Positions 44,879 through 53,676 of a DNA stretch of 64,000 bases are shown here, in pieces. The notes under the pieces were generated by a model. It ran no database searches. It was not told the origin of the DNA and was given only the letters and a program-made list of their open reading frames with translations. The position numbers and the translations under genes are program-made. The stretch comes from Lentisalinibacter orientalis (GTDB taxonomy: Bacteria > Pseudomonadota > Gammaproteobacteria > Steroidobacterales > Woeseiaceae): positions 1,860,001 to 1,924,000 of the forward strand of contig NZ_JAPDRJ010000001.1 in NCBI RefSeq assembly GCF_040706535.1. The letters run 5' to 3'. Within the stretch, counting starts at the first letter, position 1; each line of letters opens with the position of its first letter.

Positions 44879-45177
44879 TCGCCCTTGGGGCGCACGCCGA
44901 TCAGCGTCTCCTGCACCTGGCCGTCCTTGAACAGCATCACCGTGGGGATGGAGCGTATGCCGTAGCGCATCGCCACCTGCTGGGCGGAGTCCACGTCCAG
45001 CTTGGCCACGGTCACCTTGTCTTCATACTCGTCGGCGAGCTGCTCGATGATGGGCCCGAGCATGCGGCAGGGGCCGCACCACTCCGCCCAGAAATCCACG
45101 AGCACGGGCTTGTCGGAATCCAGCACCTTCTGCTGGAAATCACTGTCGCCGACTTCGATCAGTTTGTCGCTGGCCAT
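44845..45177 (-). CDS. trxA: thioredoxin
   Basis: A 110-residue thioredoxin with the active site WCGPC (Cys34, Cys37), the buried aspartate in VLVDFWAEW, and cis-proline in RSIPTVMLF. It is a cytosolic disulfide reductant. AGGAGT-like sequence lies before the start (GGAGTTCTCC on the minus strand). Its end overlaps the convergent MTHFR-like gene. Confidence 0.97.
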   Translation of the reverse strand: MASDKLIEVGDSDFQQKVLDSDKPVLVDFWAEWCGPCRMLGPIIEQLADEYEDKVTVAKLDVDSAQQVAMRYGIRSIPTVMLFKDGQVQETLIGVRPKGDYARVLDSAAA

Positions 45178-45275
45178 GGAGAACTCCTGTGGTTGGCTAT
45201 CCTGTGTGGCGGTCCCGATCGCCGGTTGCGCCTCCTGTGCGTCGAGATGGGGCGGGCGCCGGGGGATTCAAGGTC

Positions 45276-45761
45276 TCAGTAATTGTACTTGCTGATGCGG
45301 TCCGCCCGCATGGTGTAGTGGCTGTCGGCCACCTCGCTCGAGTATTCCTCCACGTGCAGAGTACCCTCGATCCAGTAGGGCTGCTGCAGCGAGACCAGGT
45401 TGAACGGTTCCTCGAGGGTGACGTAGACCAGCTGGTTCGGCGGCGGCGGCGGTACGTGGATGCAGGCGCCGAAGTACGGCACCAGCAGGAATTCGCTGAT
45501 GAGGCCGCCCTCGTCGGACTCCAGCGGCACGATGAAGCCCGGCAGCTGCACCGTGCGCCCGTCCAGGGCCAGTACCGGCGCGCTGGAGGTCACGGCCAGC
45601 GGGTCGCTCGACGTCTTCGCCGGCACCATCTCCTCCCAGGTGAGCTTCGGGGCGTCCTGTGCCGTGGCTGCGGCGGCAAGCAGGAGGATTGCCAGGACGG
45701 CCGTGAGTCGGCGGGCCGGTCGCAGGTCGGGCCTCACAGGCAGGCTCATAGACAGGCTCAT
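45276..45761 (-). CDS. DUF3299 secreted protein
   Basis: A 161-residue protein starting at ATG 45761, overlapping the permease stop by ATGA. A signal peptide of about 34 residues ends at AAATAQ. DUF3299 marks are LPGFIVPLE, SEFLLVPYFGACIHVPPPPPNQLVYV with a conserved Cys-x-His, and the C-terminal MRADRISKYNY. In Pseudomonas aeruginosa the homologue PA4066 belongs to a zinc-starvation unit. It probably acts in the periplasm with the ABC pair; function otherwise unknown. Confidence 0.85.
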   Translation of the reverse strand: MSLSMSLPVRPDLRPARRLTAVLAILLLAAAATAQDAPKLTWEEMVPAKTSSDPLAVTSSAPVLALDGRTVQLPGFIVPLESDEGGLISEFLLVPYFGACIHVPPPPPNQLVYVTLEEPFNLVSLQQPYWIEGTLHVEEYSSEVADSHYTMRADRISKYNY

Positions 45762-47035
45762 AGGCGAATGGTCATCCCGTCGGCCAGCGAGTTGCGGTAG
45801 GCGCGCCACGCGGGCAGGGCGCCGAGGCCGAGTCCCGCCGCCGTGACGACGGCGACGACCACGGCCTCCGCGCTGCCGGGCCAGACGCTCTCGAGCAGGA
45901 TACCGGTGCGGGCCTGGACGGGCGAGGCGAGCGCGCCCAGCACCGCCGTTTTCAGCACGACCCCGAGCAGGGCCCCGGCGAGCGCCAGCAGCCCGGCCTC
46001 GGAGACCAGCAGCAGGAAGATCTGGCGCGGGCGAGCGCCCACCGAGCGCAGGATGGCCATCTCCCGCCGGCGTTCGTTCAGCGTGCCGAGGATGGCCACC
46101 AGCATGCCGACCAGGCCGGTGAGCACCGCCAGGGCACCGACCGCGAGCAGGGCATTCTCGGCCACGCCGATCACCGACCAGAGCTCGAACAGGGCGACGG
46201 CCGGAATGACCGCGGTGAGCGGCTCGCCCTCGTACTCGTTGATGGTCCGCTGCAGCCGCAGCACCTGCACCCGGGACTCGAGGCCGAGCAGGAATGCCGT
46301 AATGTCGGCCGACTCGCCGGGCTCCGCGTGTGCGCCGTGACCGTGACCGTGGTCGTCCGCCGGCGCCGGCGCGAAGGACGGCGTCGCTGTCTCGTGGACG
46401 CGGTCGAGGGTCGCGAGGCTCACGTAGACCGCCCGGTCGGCGACGGTCCCGGTCGGCGCCAGTATCCCGGTGACTGTGACCGGGTGGCGGTCGTGCTTCA
46501 GGAAGCTGGTGGCGCCCAGCCCGTGGGCGATGACGATCTGGTCGCCCACGTGGTGGCCGAGTTCCCGTGCCGCCGTCGCGCCGAGCACCGCCTCCGCCCC
46601 TGCGCCGAAGACGCGGCCGGCCGTCAGCTCGAGGCGCCGGTCGCGGCCGTAGCGGAAATGCCGGAAGTAGGCGTCCGTGGTGCCGACCACGGCATGGCCC
46701 CGGTAGGAATCCCCCAGGCTGAGCGGGATGCTCCAGTCCACGCCCGGCGCCGCGGCGTAGCGCTCGTAGCTCTGCCACGAGACGGTGTTGGTGGGCTGGC
46801 CGATGCGGAACACGGCGTACAGCAGCAGGTTGACGCCGCTGGTGCGCGGCCCCACGAGCAGGTCCGTGCCCGAGATGGTGCTGGCGAAACTCTGCCGCGC
46901 GCTCTCCCGCATCTCCTGGACGCCCAGCACCAGCAGCACGCTGAGCGCCACCGCACAGCAGGTCAGGGCGGCGCTGGTGCGCCTCGATGCGATGCTGCGC
47001 AGCGCGAGCCGCGCGATGGGAAAGCGGGCGCTCAC
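45758..47035 (-). CDS. FtsX/MacB-type ABC transporter permease with His-rich loop
   Basis: A 425-residue permease: one N-terminal span (about 23-41), a large periplasmic domain (about 42-285), then three spans near 290-415. A histidine-rich stretch, DDHGHGHGAHAE (227-238), lies in the periplasmic domain and suggests metal binding, which fits the PA4065-type zinc-linked clusters. Such permeases act as lipid or lipoprotein movers, not classic importers. ATGA overlaps exist on both sides. Confidence 0.85.
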   Translation of the reverse strand: MSARFPIARLALRSIASRRTSAALTCCAVALSVLLVLGVQEMRESARQSFASTISGTDLLVGPRTSGVNLLLYAVFRIGQPTNTVSWQSYERYAAAPGVDWSIPLSLGDSYRGHAVVGTTDAYFRHFRYGRDRRLELTAGRVFGAGAEAVLGATAARELGHHVGDQIVIAHGLGATSFLKHDRHPVTVTGILAPTGTVADRAVYVSLATLDRVHETATPSFAPAPADDHGHGHGAHAEPGESADITAFLLGLESRVQVLRLQRTINEYEGEPLTAVIPAVALFELWSVIGVAENALLAVGALAVLTGLVGMLVAILGTLNERRREMAILRSVGARPRQIFLLLVSEAGLLALAGALLGVVLKTAVLGALASPVQARTGILLESVWPGSAEAVVVAVVTAAGLGLGALPAWRAYRNSLADGMTIRL

Positions 47036-47748
47036 GGCGCGCCTCCGGTCAGCTCGCGCATGGGGATGACCCGGTCGAACAGCGGCTCCAGCGAGCGCTC
47101 GTGGCTGACCATGATCAGCGTGGCATCCACACGCTCACATTCTTCCTGCAGCAGGGCGAGGAAGGCCGCGCGACTGTCCTCGTCGAGTGCCGAGGTGGGC
47201 TCGTCGGCGATCACGATCTCAGGGTTGCCGATGAGCGCCCGGGCCGCCGCCACCCGCTGCTGCTGCCCGATGCTGAGTCGCGCGGCGGAAGCGGCAGCCG
47301 CGTCCGGCAGTCCGAGCTCGGCGAGCAGGCGCTGCGCCGCGGCTTCCTCGCTGCCGTCGCTCGCCCGCGCGCGGGCGAGGCGCCGGGCGGAGAAGCGGCA
47401 GGGCAGCAGCACGTTGTCGAGTACCGGGAGATAGGGCAGCAGGTTGAAAAGCTGAAAGATGATGCCCAGGTGCTCTGCCCGGAAGCGGTCCCGTTCGGCC
47501 CCCCGCAGCGCAGAGAGATCCGTGCCGAGCAGCGATACCGTGCCCGTCACAGGTGTGAGGATGCCGGCGAAGAGATTCAGGAGCGTCGACTTGCCGGAGC
47601 CGCTGGCGCCGCGGATGAGCACCTTCTCGCCGGGCGCGATCGCCAGCGCGGGGATATCCAGCAGCGGCTCGGACGGCCGCCAGCCGAAGCGGAGGCCGGT
47701 GGCCGCAAGCACCGGCAGCGGACCGTTTTGCGTCGCGTCGTGCATCAT
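47032..47748 (-). CDS. ABC transporter ATPase (LolD/MacB type)
   Basis: A 238-residue ATPase. Walker A is RGASGSGKSTLLN, the signature is LSIGQQQRVAAARAL, and Walker B with the catalytic glutamate is EIVIADEPTSALD. The H-loop histidine is in VSHERSLE. It powers the FtsX-type permease encoded next, with a 4-base overlap. A palindrome upstream (47808-47817) may control the unit. Confidence 0.93.
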   Translation of the reverse strand: MMHDATQNGPLPVLAATGLRFGWRPSEPLLDIPALAIAPGEKVLIRGASGSGKSTLLNLFAGILTPVTGTVSLLGTDLSALRGAERDRFRAEHLGIIFQLFNLLPYLPVLDNVLLPCRFSARRLARARASDGSEEAAAQRLLAELGLPDAAAASAARLSIGQQQRVAAARALIGNPEIVIADEPTSALDEDSRAAFLALLQEECERVDATLIMVSHERSLEPLFDRVIPMRELTGGAP

Positions 47749-47807
47749 CTGGGGGAAACGGGTACTCGCCGGCGCGGGGCGCCGGCGCGAGGTGTCGTCT
47801 GCGCGAA

Positions 47808-47817
47808 TAGTATACTA
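47808..47817. promoter_or_regulatory. palindrome in the divergent promoter (candidate Zur-like site)
   Basis: TAGTATACTA is a perfect 10-base palindrome 60 bases before both the ABC unit and coxG. It is AT-rich and symmetric like Zur boxes (GTTATA-N-TATAAC) but does not match them closely; it could also be a -10 element (TATACT). Confidence 0.4.
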
Positions 47818-47878
47818 AGCTCTGCGGCGGTAACGACCACAATGATCCTGGTAACAGCGGCAGCAACGTGAGCAAGGC

Positions 47879-48445
47879 GTGGACATAAAGGGAGAATACA
47901 GGATCGCCAACACCCGGGATCGGGTGTGGCTGGCGCTGAACGACCCGGAGGTCCTCAGGCGCTGCATCCCGGGCTGCGAGTCCCTGGAAAGGGTCTCCGA
48001 CGAGGAGATGCAGGCGAAGGTGATGGCCGCCATCGGGCCGGTGAAGTCGCGCTTCAACACCACGCTGACGCTGGAGGATCTGAACCCGCCGGCGAGTTAC
48101 CGCCTCGTCGGCGTCAGCAAGGGCGGCGCGGCCGGTTTCGGCAAGGGCGCGGCCGACGTCGAATTGGTGGAGGACGGCGAGATCACCGTGCTGCGTTACG
48201 CCGCTCAGTTCAAGGTGGGCGGCAAGCTCGCGCAGGTGGGCTCGCGTCTGGTGCTGGGCGCCACGAAGAAGACCGCCGACGATTTCTTCGCCAACTTCTC
48301 CCGCGAGCTCGACCCGGGCGCGACGAAGATCGAGGTGGAGGAGGCCGAGCCGTCGGGCGCCCCCCGCCTCGGGGGCAGGACCGCCTGGGCGGTGGCGGGG
48401 GCCGCCGCGGTCCTGGTGCTGCTGTGGCTGCTGTTCGGCCGGTAG
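47879..48445 (+). CDS. coxG: CoxG-type SRPBCC protein with C-terminal membrane anchor
   Basis: A 188-residue protein starting at GTG 47879. The START/SRPBCC fold (about 1-145) shows the CoxG pattern RDRVWLALNDPEVLRRCIPGCE. A linker and a single C-terminal span (AWAVAGAAAVLVLLWLLFG) follow, as in CoxG, which recruits CO dehydrogenase to the membrane. It opens the cox-like operon. Confidence 0.9.
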   Translation: MDIKGEYRIANTRDRVWLALNDPEVLRRCIPGCESLERVSDEEMQAKVMAAIGPVKSRFNTTLTLEDLNPPASYRLVGVSKGGAAGFGKGAADVELVEDGEITVLRYAAQFKVGGKLAQVGSRLVLGATKKTADDFFANFSRELDPGATKIEVEEAEPSGAPRLGGRTAWAVAGAAAVLVLLWLLFGR

Positions 48446-48450
48446 GAACC

Positions 48451-48924
<474 letters not shown>

Positions 48925-48925
48925 G

Positions 48926-49720
48926 ATGTACGATTTCGAGTATCACCGTGCGGGCAGCGTGGACGAGGCGGCGGAGCGCCTCGGCGCGAACAGCGAGGCG
49001 AAAGTGCTGGCCGGCGGCATGACGCTGCTGCCCACGATGAAGCTGCGACTCGCCCAGCCCGACGTGCTGGTGGATCTCGGCGGCGTGGAGGAACTGCGCG
49101 GCGTCAGCGGCAGCGACCCGGTGGTGATCGGCGCCATGACCACCCATGGCGAGGTGGCGGCGTCGGCGGAGGTGGCCGGCCACATCCCCGCGCTGGCGGC
49201 GCTGGCGGCCGGCATCGGCGACGCCCAGGTGCGCAACCGGGGCACCATCGGCGGCTCGCTGGCCAACAGCGATCCGGCGGCGGACTATCCGGCGGCGGTG
49301 CTGGGCCTGGGCGCGACCATCCGCACGAACCGGCGCCGCATCCCCGCCGAGCAATACTTCCGCGGCATGTTCGAGACGGCGCTGGAACCGGAGGAGATCA
49401 TCGTCTCGGTGAGCTTCCCGAAGCCGGCCCGCGCCGGTTATGCGAAATTCGCCAATCCGGCCTCCCGCTACGCCGTCGTCGGCGTCTTCGTGGCGGACAC
49501 CGCCGACGGGCTGCGGGTGGCCGTCACCGGCGCCGGGCCCTGCGTGTTCCGCGTCGCCGAGATGGAGGCGGCGCTCAGCCGGGACTTCTCGCCCGACGCC
49601 CTGGCCGGCATCGAGGTGCCCGCCGACGAACTGAACGAGGATCTGCACGCCAGCGCCGAATACCGCGCCCACCTGATCGGCGTGATGGCGCGGAGAGCGG
49701 TTGCCGCCGCCCGTGGCTGA
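48926..49720 (+). CDS. coxM: CoxM-type FAD subunit of a molybdenum hydroxylase
   Basis: A 264-residue protein starting at ATG 48926. FAD-binding motifs are AGGMTLLPTMK (29-39) and TIGGSLANSDPAAD (107-120), standard for CoxM/CutM. It passes electrons from the iron-sulfur subunit to the final acceptor. The matching large molybdopterin subunit is not encoded next to it, nor elsewhere in this window. Confidence 0.95.
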   Translation: MYDFEYHRAGSVDEAAERLGANSEAKVLAGGMTLLPTMKLRLAQPDVLVDLGGVEELRGVSGSDPVVIGAMTTHGEVAASAEVAGHIPALAALAAGIGDAQVRNRGTIGGSLANSDPAADYPAAVLGLGATIRTNRRRIPAEQYFRGMFETALEPEEIIVSVSFPKPARAGYAKFANPASRYAVVGVFVADTADGLRVAVTGAGPCVFRVAEMEAALSRDFSPDALAGIEVPADELNEDLHASAEYRAHLIGVMARRAVAAARG

Positions 49721-50636
49721 GGGCTCCGGTCAGCCGGTGCGGATGCCGGCATCGGTGGACGATACCGTCGCCCTGCTCGCCGAGGGCAGCTACGTGGCCG
49801 GCCGCGACCTCGCCACCGCCGTGTATCTGGCGCTGAGCCTGCCGCGGCCGCTGCTGCTGGAGGGCGAGGCCGGCACGGGCAAGACGGAGGTGGCGAAGGT
49901 TCTCGCCGACCGGCTCGGCCGCCGGCTGCTGCGGCTGCAGTGCTACGACGGCCTGGATCTGGCCTCGGCGGCCTACGAGTGGGACTACCCGCGGCAGATG
50001 CTCGCCATCCGCCTGGCCGAGGCCCGGGGCGAGGGCGGCGTGGTCGCCGACGACATCTACTCGTCCGAATACCTGGTGAAGCGCCCCCTGCTAGAGGCGC
50101 TGGAGCCGGCACCGGGCGGTGCGCCGGTGCTGCTGATCGACGAGCTGGACCGGGCCGACGAACCCTTCGAGGCCTTCCTGCTCGAGATCCTCTCCGACAA
50201 TCAGATCACCATCCCCGAGTTCGGCCGGGTGGCGGCGCCCGAGCCGCCCGTCGTGGTCATCACCTCGAACCGCACCCGGGAGATCCACGATGCGCTGCGC
50301 CGCCGCTGCCTGTATCACTGGGTGGACTACCCGACTGCCGACGTCGAGCGGGAGATTCTGGCGCGCAAGTGTCCGGCGGTGACCGCGGAGCTGGGCGCGC
50401 AGATCATCGATTTCGTGCAGGGGCTGCGCGAGGCCGATCTGTACAAGCGCCCCGGGGTGGCCGAGACGCTGGACTGGGCGGCCGCGCTGACCCAGCTGGG
50501 TGCCGACCGGCTGGCCGCCGGCGTCGTGGACTCCACGCTGGGCGCGTTGCTGAAGTACCAGGACGACATCGCGCGGGTCCGCGGCGAGGAACTCGGGAGG
50601 CTGCTGGGCAGCGGAGCGCAGCAGGCGTCCGGGTGA
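49713..50636 (+). CDS. coxD: MoxR-family AAA ATPase (CoxD type)
   Basis: A protein of about 307 residues. The start is uncertain: TTG 49701, GTG 49713 and ATG 49743 are all in frame; GTG is chosen for its small overlap with coxM. Walker A is GEAGTGKTEVAK, Walker B is VLLIDELDRADEPF, sensor 1 is VVITSNRTREIHD, and the arginine finger region is LRRRCLYHW. CoxD helps mature the [CuSMoO2] centre of CO dehydrogenase. The end overlaps the VWA gene (GTGA). Confidence 0.92.
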   Translation: MAEGSGQPVRMPASVDDTVALLAEGSYVAGRDLATAVYLALSLPRPLLLEGEAGTGKTEVAKVLADRLGRRLLRLQCYDGLDLASAAYEWDYPRQMLAIRLAEARGEGGVVADDIYSSEYLVKRPLLEALEPAPGGAPVLLIDELDRADEPFEAFLLEILSDNQITIPEFGRVAAPEPPVVVITSNRTREIHDALRRRCLYHWVDYPTADVEREILARKCPAVTAELGAQIIDFVQGLREADLYKRPGVAETLDWAAALTQLGADRLAAGVVDSTLGALLKYQDDIARVRGEELGRLLGSGAQQASG

Positions 50637-51838
50637 GCGCTGACGGGGCGGCGGCCGGAGAGTCGTTCCGCGAACACCTCATCCTGTTCGTGCGCACCCT
50701 GCGTCATGCCGGACTCGGCCTGGGGCCGGGCGACACCCGGGGAGCGCTGGAGGCGGCGGCCGCGACCGGTCTCCGCGACCGCGACGATCTGCGCCGGGCG
50801 CTGGCTGCATCGCTGGTGCGCAGTCCCCGGGACATGCCCCTGTTCCGGCAGGCCTTCGGTTTGTTCTTCGAGCGGCCCCGGGCACTGCGCCGGCTGGCCG
50901 ATGCGGCCGCGAAACCCGTCGCCACCGCCGACGACGGTGCAGCGCAGGACGGACTCGGCCGCCTCGCCCAGGCGCTGGCCGCCGCCGGGCACGGCCGGGA
51001 ACGGCCCCGCGAGAGCCGCCGACGGCAGCGAGAGCGGGACGGCGGCGCCTCCGCGCTGGAGGTGCTGCGGCGGAAGGACTTCGAACAGATGAGCGCGGAG
51101 GAGCGGAGCATGGCCCGGGCGATGCTCCGGGAGGCGGCGCTGCCGCTGGCGACGCTGCGTACCCGGCGCTATACCCGGCACGCTCGCGGCGCGCGGCCCG
51201 ACCTGCGCGCGACGCTTCGCCGCGGCGTGCGGCAGGGCGGCGAGTTCATGGAGCTGGAGCGGCGCCGCCGACGCCTGCGCCCGCCGCCCCTCGTGCTGCT
51301 GGCGGATATCTCCGGGTCCATGAGCCGGTACACGCGCATGTTCCTGCATTTCGCGCATGCCCTGACGGCGCGCGGCGAACGCGTACACACGTTCCTGTTC
51401 GGCACCCGGCTCAGCGCGGTCACCCGCCGGCTGCGCGACCGTGATCCGGACCGGGCGCTGGCCCTCGTCGCCGACGACATCCGTGACTGGGACGGCGGCA
51501 CGCGCATCGCGGACTCACTGCACGAATTCAACCGTGACTGGGGCCGGCGGGTGCTGGGGCAGGGCGCGGTCGTGCTGCTGCTCACCGACGGGCTGGAGCG
51601 CGATCCGGACGCGCGGCTCGGCCGGGAGATGGAGCGTCTCGGCAAGTCCTGCCGGCGACTCGTCTGGCTGAACCCGCTGCTGCGTTATGATGAATTCCGA
51701 CCGCAGGCGCGCGGCATGCGGCTCATGCTGCCCCATGCCGACGACCTGGTCCCGGCCCACAACGTCGACAGCCTGGAAGGCCTCGCGGCCCGGCTGGGCG
51801 GCTCCCTGCAGGCAAGGAGGCAGACAAGACCGCGATGA
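50633..51838 (+). CDS. coxE: VWA-domain protein (CoxE type)
   Basis: A 401-residue protein starting at GTG 50633. The N-terminal half is helical and basic; the von Willebrand A domain (about 215-390) has a full MIDAS: DISGSMS, the threonine in GGTRI, and LLLTDGLER. It pairs with the MoxR ATPase in metal-centre maturation. ATGA overlap with the next gene. Confidence 0.92.
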   Translation: MSADGAAAGESFREHLILFVRTLRHAGLGLGPGDTRGALEAAAATGLRDRDDLRRALAASLVRSPRDMPLFRQAFGLFFERPRALRRLADAAAKPVATADDGAAQDGLGRLAQALAAAGHGRERPRESRRRQRERDGGASALEVLRRKDFEQMSAEERSMARAMLREAALPLATLRTRRYTRHARGARPDLRATLRRGVRQGGEFMELERRRRRLRPPPLVLLADISGSMSRYTRMFLHFAHALTARGERVHTFLFGTRLSAVTRRLRDRDPDRALALVADDIRDWDGGTRIADSLHEFNRDWGRRVLGQGAVVLLLTDGLERDPDARLGREMERLGKSCRRLVWLNPLLRYDEFRPQARGMRLMLPHADDLVPAHNVDSLEGLAARLGGSLQARRQTRPR

Positions 51839-52917
51839 ACACCAGCGAGATACTGCGCCGATTCTCCGAGTGGCGCGAGGCGGGCCGGCGCCTCGTGCTC
51901 GCCAGCGTGTACGAAACCGCCGGCTCTACCTACAGCAAGGCCGGCACGCACATGCTCATCGCGGATGACGGCGACTTCCAGGGCCTCCTGAGCGGCGGCT
52001 GCCTGGAGGGCGACCTCGCCGAGCGCGCCGCCCGGGTGAGCGCCTCGGGTGAACCGGACACGGTCACCTACGATCTCGGCGGCGCGGACGACGAACTGTT
52101 CGGCCTCGGCGTCGGCTGCGACGGCACCATGCGCATCTTCCTGCAGCCGCTGCCGCGGCCCGACTACCAGCCGTTCGCCGCCGTGGCGGAATGCCTGCAG
52201 GGCGATGACGCCGCCGTACTGGCGACGGTGATCGAAAGCGGCGTGACCGTGGCCGAGCCGGGGCAGTTCGCATTGCTGGATCGCCGCGGAGTCCGGCATA
52301 CCACGCTGAGCGGATCGGTAGCCGGCGCGGTGGAGGAAGCGGCGATGCCGCACCTGGAGAGCGGCAGCTCCGCGACGGGTACCGTCTCCCTGCGGGACGG
52401 CGATGTGACCGTGTTGTTCGCTGCCATCCAGCCGCCGCCCCGTTTGCTGGTGCTGGGCGCCGGCCTGGACGCCGTGCCGCTCGTGGATATCGCCGCGCGC
52501 CTCGGCTGGCGCGTTACCGTGCGCGATCACCGGCCGGCGTATTTCGACAAGGGCGACTTCGGCCGCGCCGAGCAGTGCATCTCGGGCCCGCCGGAGGATC
52601 TGGACGGAGACGATCTGCGGCCCTACGCGGCGGTCATGGTGATGAGCCACCATCTCGCCACCGACCGCACCTACCTGCGGGCGCTGGCGCAGAGCGACGT
52701 CCCCTATGCGGGACTGCTGGGACCGCGGCGGCGGCGCGAACAGCTGCTGGCCGACCTCGGCGAGGCGGGAGAGCGCCTCGCCTCGCGGCTGCACGGCCCG
52801 GCCGGCCTCGATATCGGCGCACGCGGCGCCGAGAGTATCGCCCTGTCCATCGCCGCGGAGATCCAGGCGGTGCTGGCCGGCCCGACCGCCCCGGGCCGGC
52901 CGCTCGGCTCACCCTGA
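51835..52917 (+). CDS. XdhC/CoxI-family maturation protein
   Basis: A 360-residue protein. The N-terminal XdhC domain shows ETAGSTYSKAGTHMLI and LLSGGCLEGDLAERA; the C-terminal Rossmann domain (about 195-340) has LLVLGAGLDAVPLVDIAARLGW in its first strand-helix unit. The family inserts or sulfurates the molybdenum cofactor. It is last in the cox-like operon and ends 14 bases from the convergent TetR gene. Confidence 0.92.
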   Translation: MNTSEILRRFSEWREAGRRLVLASVYETAGSTYSKAGTHMLIADDGDFQGLLSGGCLEGDLAERAARVSASGEPDTVTYDLGGADDELFGLGVGCDGTMRIFLQPLPRPDYQPFAAVAECLQGDDAAVLATVIESGVTVAEPGQFALLDRRGVRHTTLSGSVAGAVEEAAMPHLESGSSATGTVSLRDGDVTVLFAAIQPPPRLLVLGAGLDAVPLVDIAARLGWRVTVRDHRPAYFDKGDFGRAEQCISGPPEDLDGDDLRPYAAVMVMSHHLATDRTYLRALAQSDVPYAGLLGPRRRREQLLADLGEAGERLASRLHGPAGLDIGARGAESIALSIAAEIQAVLAGPTAPGRPLGSP

Positions 52918-52931
52918 ACCGCGGTTGCGGC

Positions 52932-53576
52932 TCAGTCGGTATTCGTACCCAGGAACAGGCCGATCACGTAATCGGCGTAACCGCCGGCGTCGCCGTCGAG
53001 GACGTTGCGTCCGGTCAGCTGCTCGTACTGGGTGCCGAACGAGACGGCGCAGCCGGTCGCACCCAGTAGCGCGACGCAGACCTGGGCCGGTTCACCGCCG
53101 GCGATCAGGCCCCGCGACTGCAGCGACTCGAGCAGCGGGATCAGCATCCCGAACAGCCGGCCCATGTGGTTCTCCGTGAGCCAGCGGGCCCGGTCGCCGC
53201 CCTCCGCGGATGCGTCGCGCACGAAGTGATACCACTCCGGGTGCTCGGCGGAGTAGAGCGTCAGGGTGCGAATCGCGCCGGTCAGCCGCTGGCGGTCGTC
53301 TCCCGCCTCCGCGCCCGATACGGCACGCTCCAGGCGCTCGTTGAGTTCGCCCAGCAGGTATTCGGCGGCAGCCTGCCACAGGCGCGCCTTATTGCGGAAA
53401 TGATACGTGATCAGCGGATGATGGACCCCGGCGCGTTCGGCGATATCCCGGGTCGCCGCCCCGGCGTAGCCGGCCTCGGCGAAAGCAGCGATGGCCGCGT
53501 CCACGAGCCGCCGTCGGGTGTCCAGGCTGCGGCGCTGCATGCGCCGGCCGGTGCTGGCAGCACTTTGTGTGGTCAT
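52932..53576 (-). CDS. TetR-family regulator
   Basis: A 214-residue repressor. ATG 53576 is preferred over 53627, which has no family residues. The DNA-binding domain (about 15-60) has AIAAFAEAGYAGAATRDIAERAG then VHHPLITYHFRNKARLW. The ligand domain carries a long helix region to 214. It lies tail to tail with the cox operon and may control it or the receiver-TonB gene; neither is proven. Confidence 0.92.
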   Translation of the reverse strand: MTTQSAASTGRRMQRRSLDTRRRLVDAAIAAFAEAGYAGAATRDIAERAGVHHPLITYHFRNKARLWQAAAEYLLGELNERLERAVSGAEAGDDRQRLTGAIRTLTLYSAEHPEWYHFVRDASAEGGDRARWLTENHMGRLFGMLIPLLESLQSRGLIAGGEPAQVCVALLGATGCAVSFGTQYEQLTGRNVLDGDAGGYADYVIGLFLGTNTD

Positions 53577-53676
53577 TCGGACTTCCCATGCGAAAAGTGT
53601 GTGGTTCTTCGATGGGGAGAATGCCAATTGGTTCCCTCGCCGTCGAGACCGCGCGGGGCTTCCGACGGGGGACGTT

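Noticed and set aside
53577..53676. Possible small gene between the TetR and receiver-TonB genes
   Set aside because: Only 100 bases, no ribosome binding site with a credible frame.
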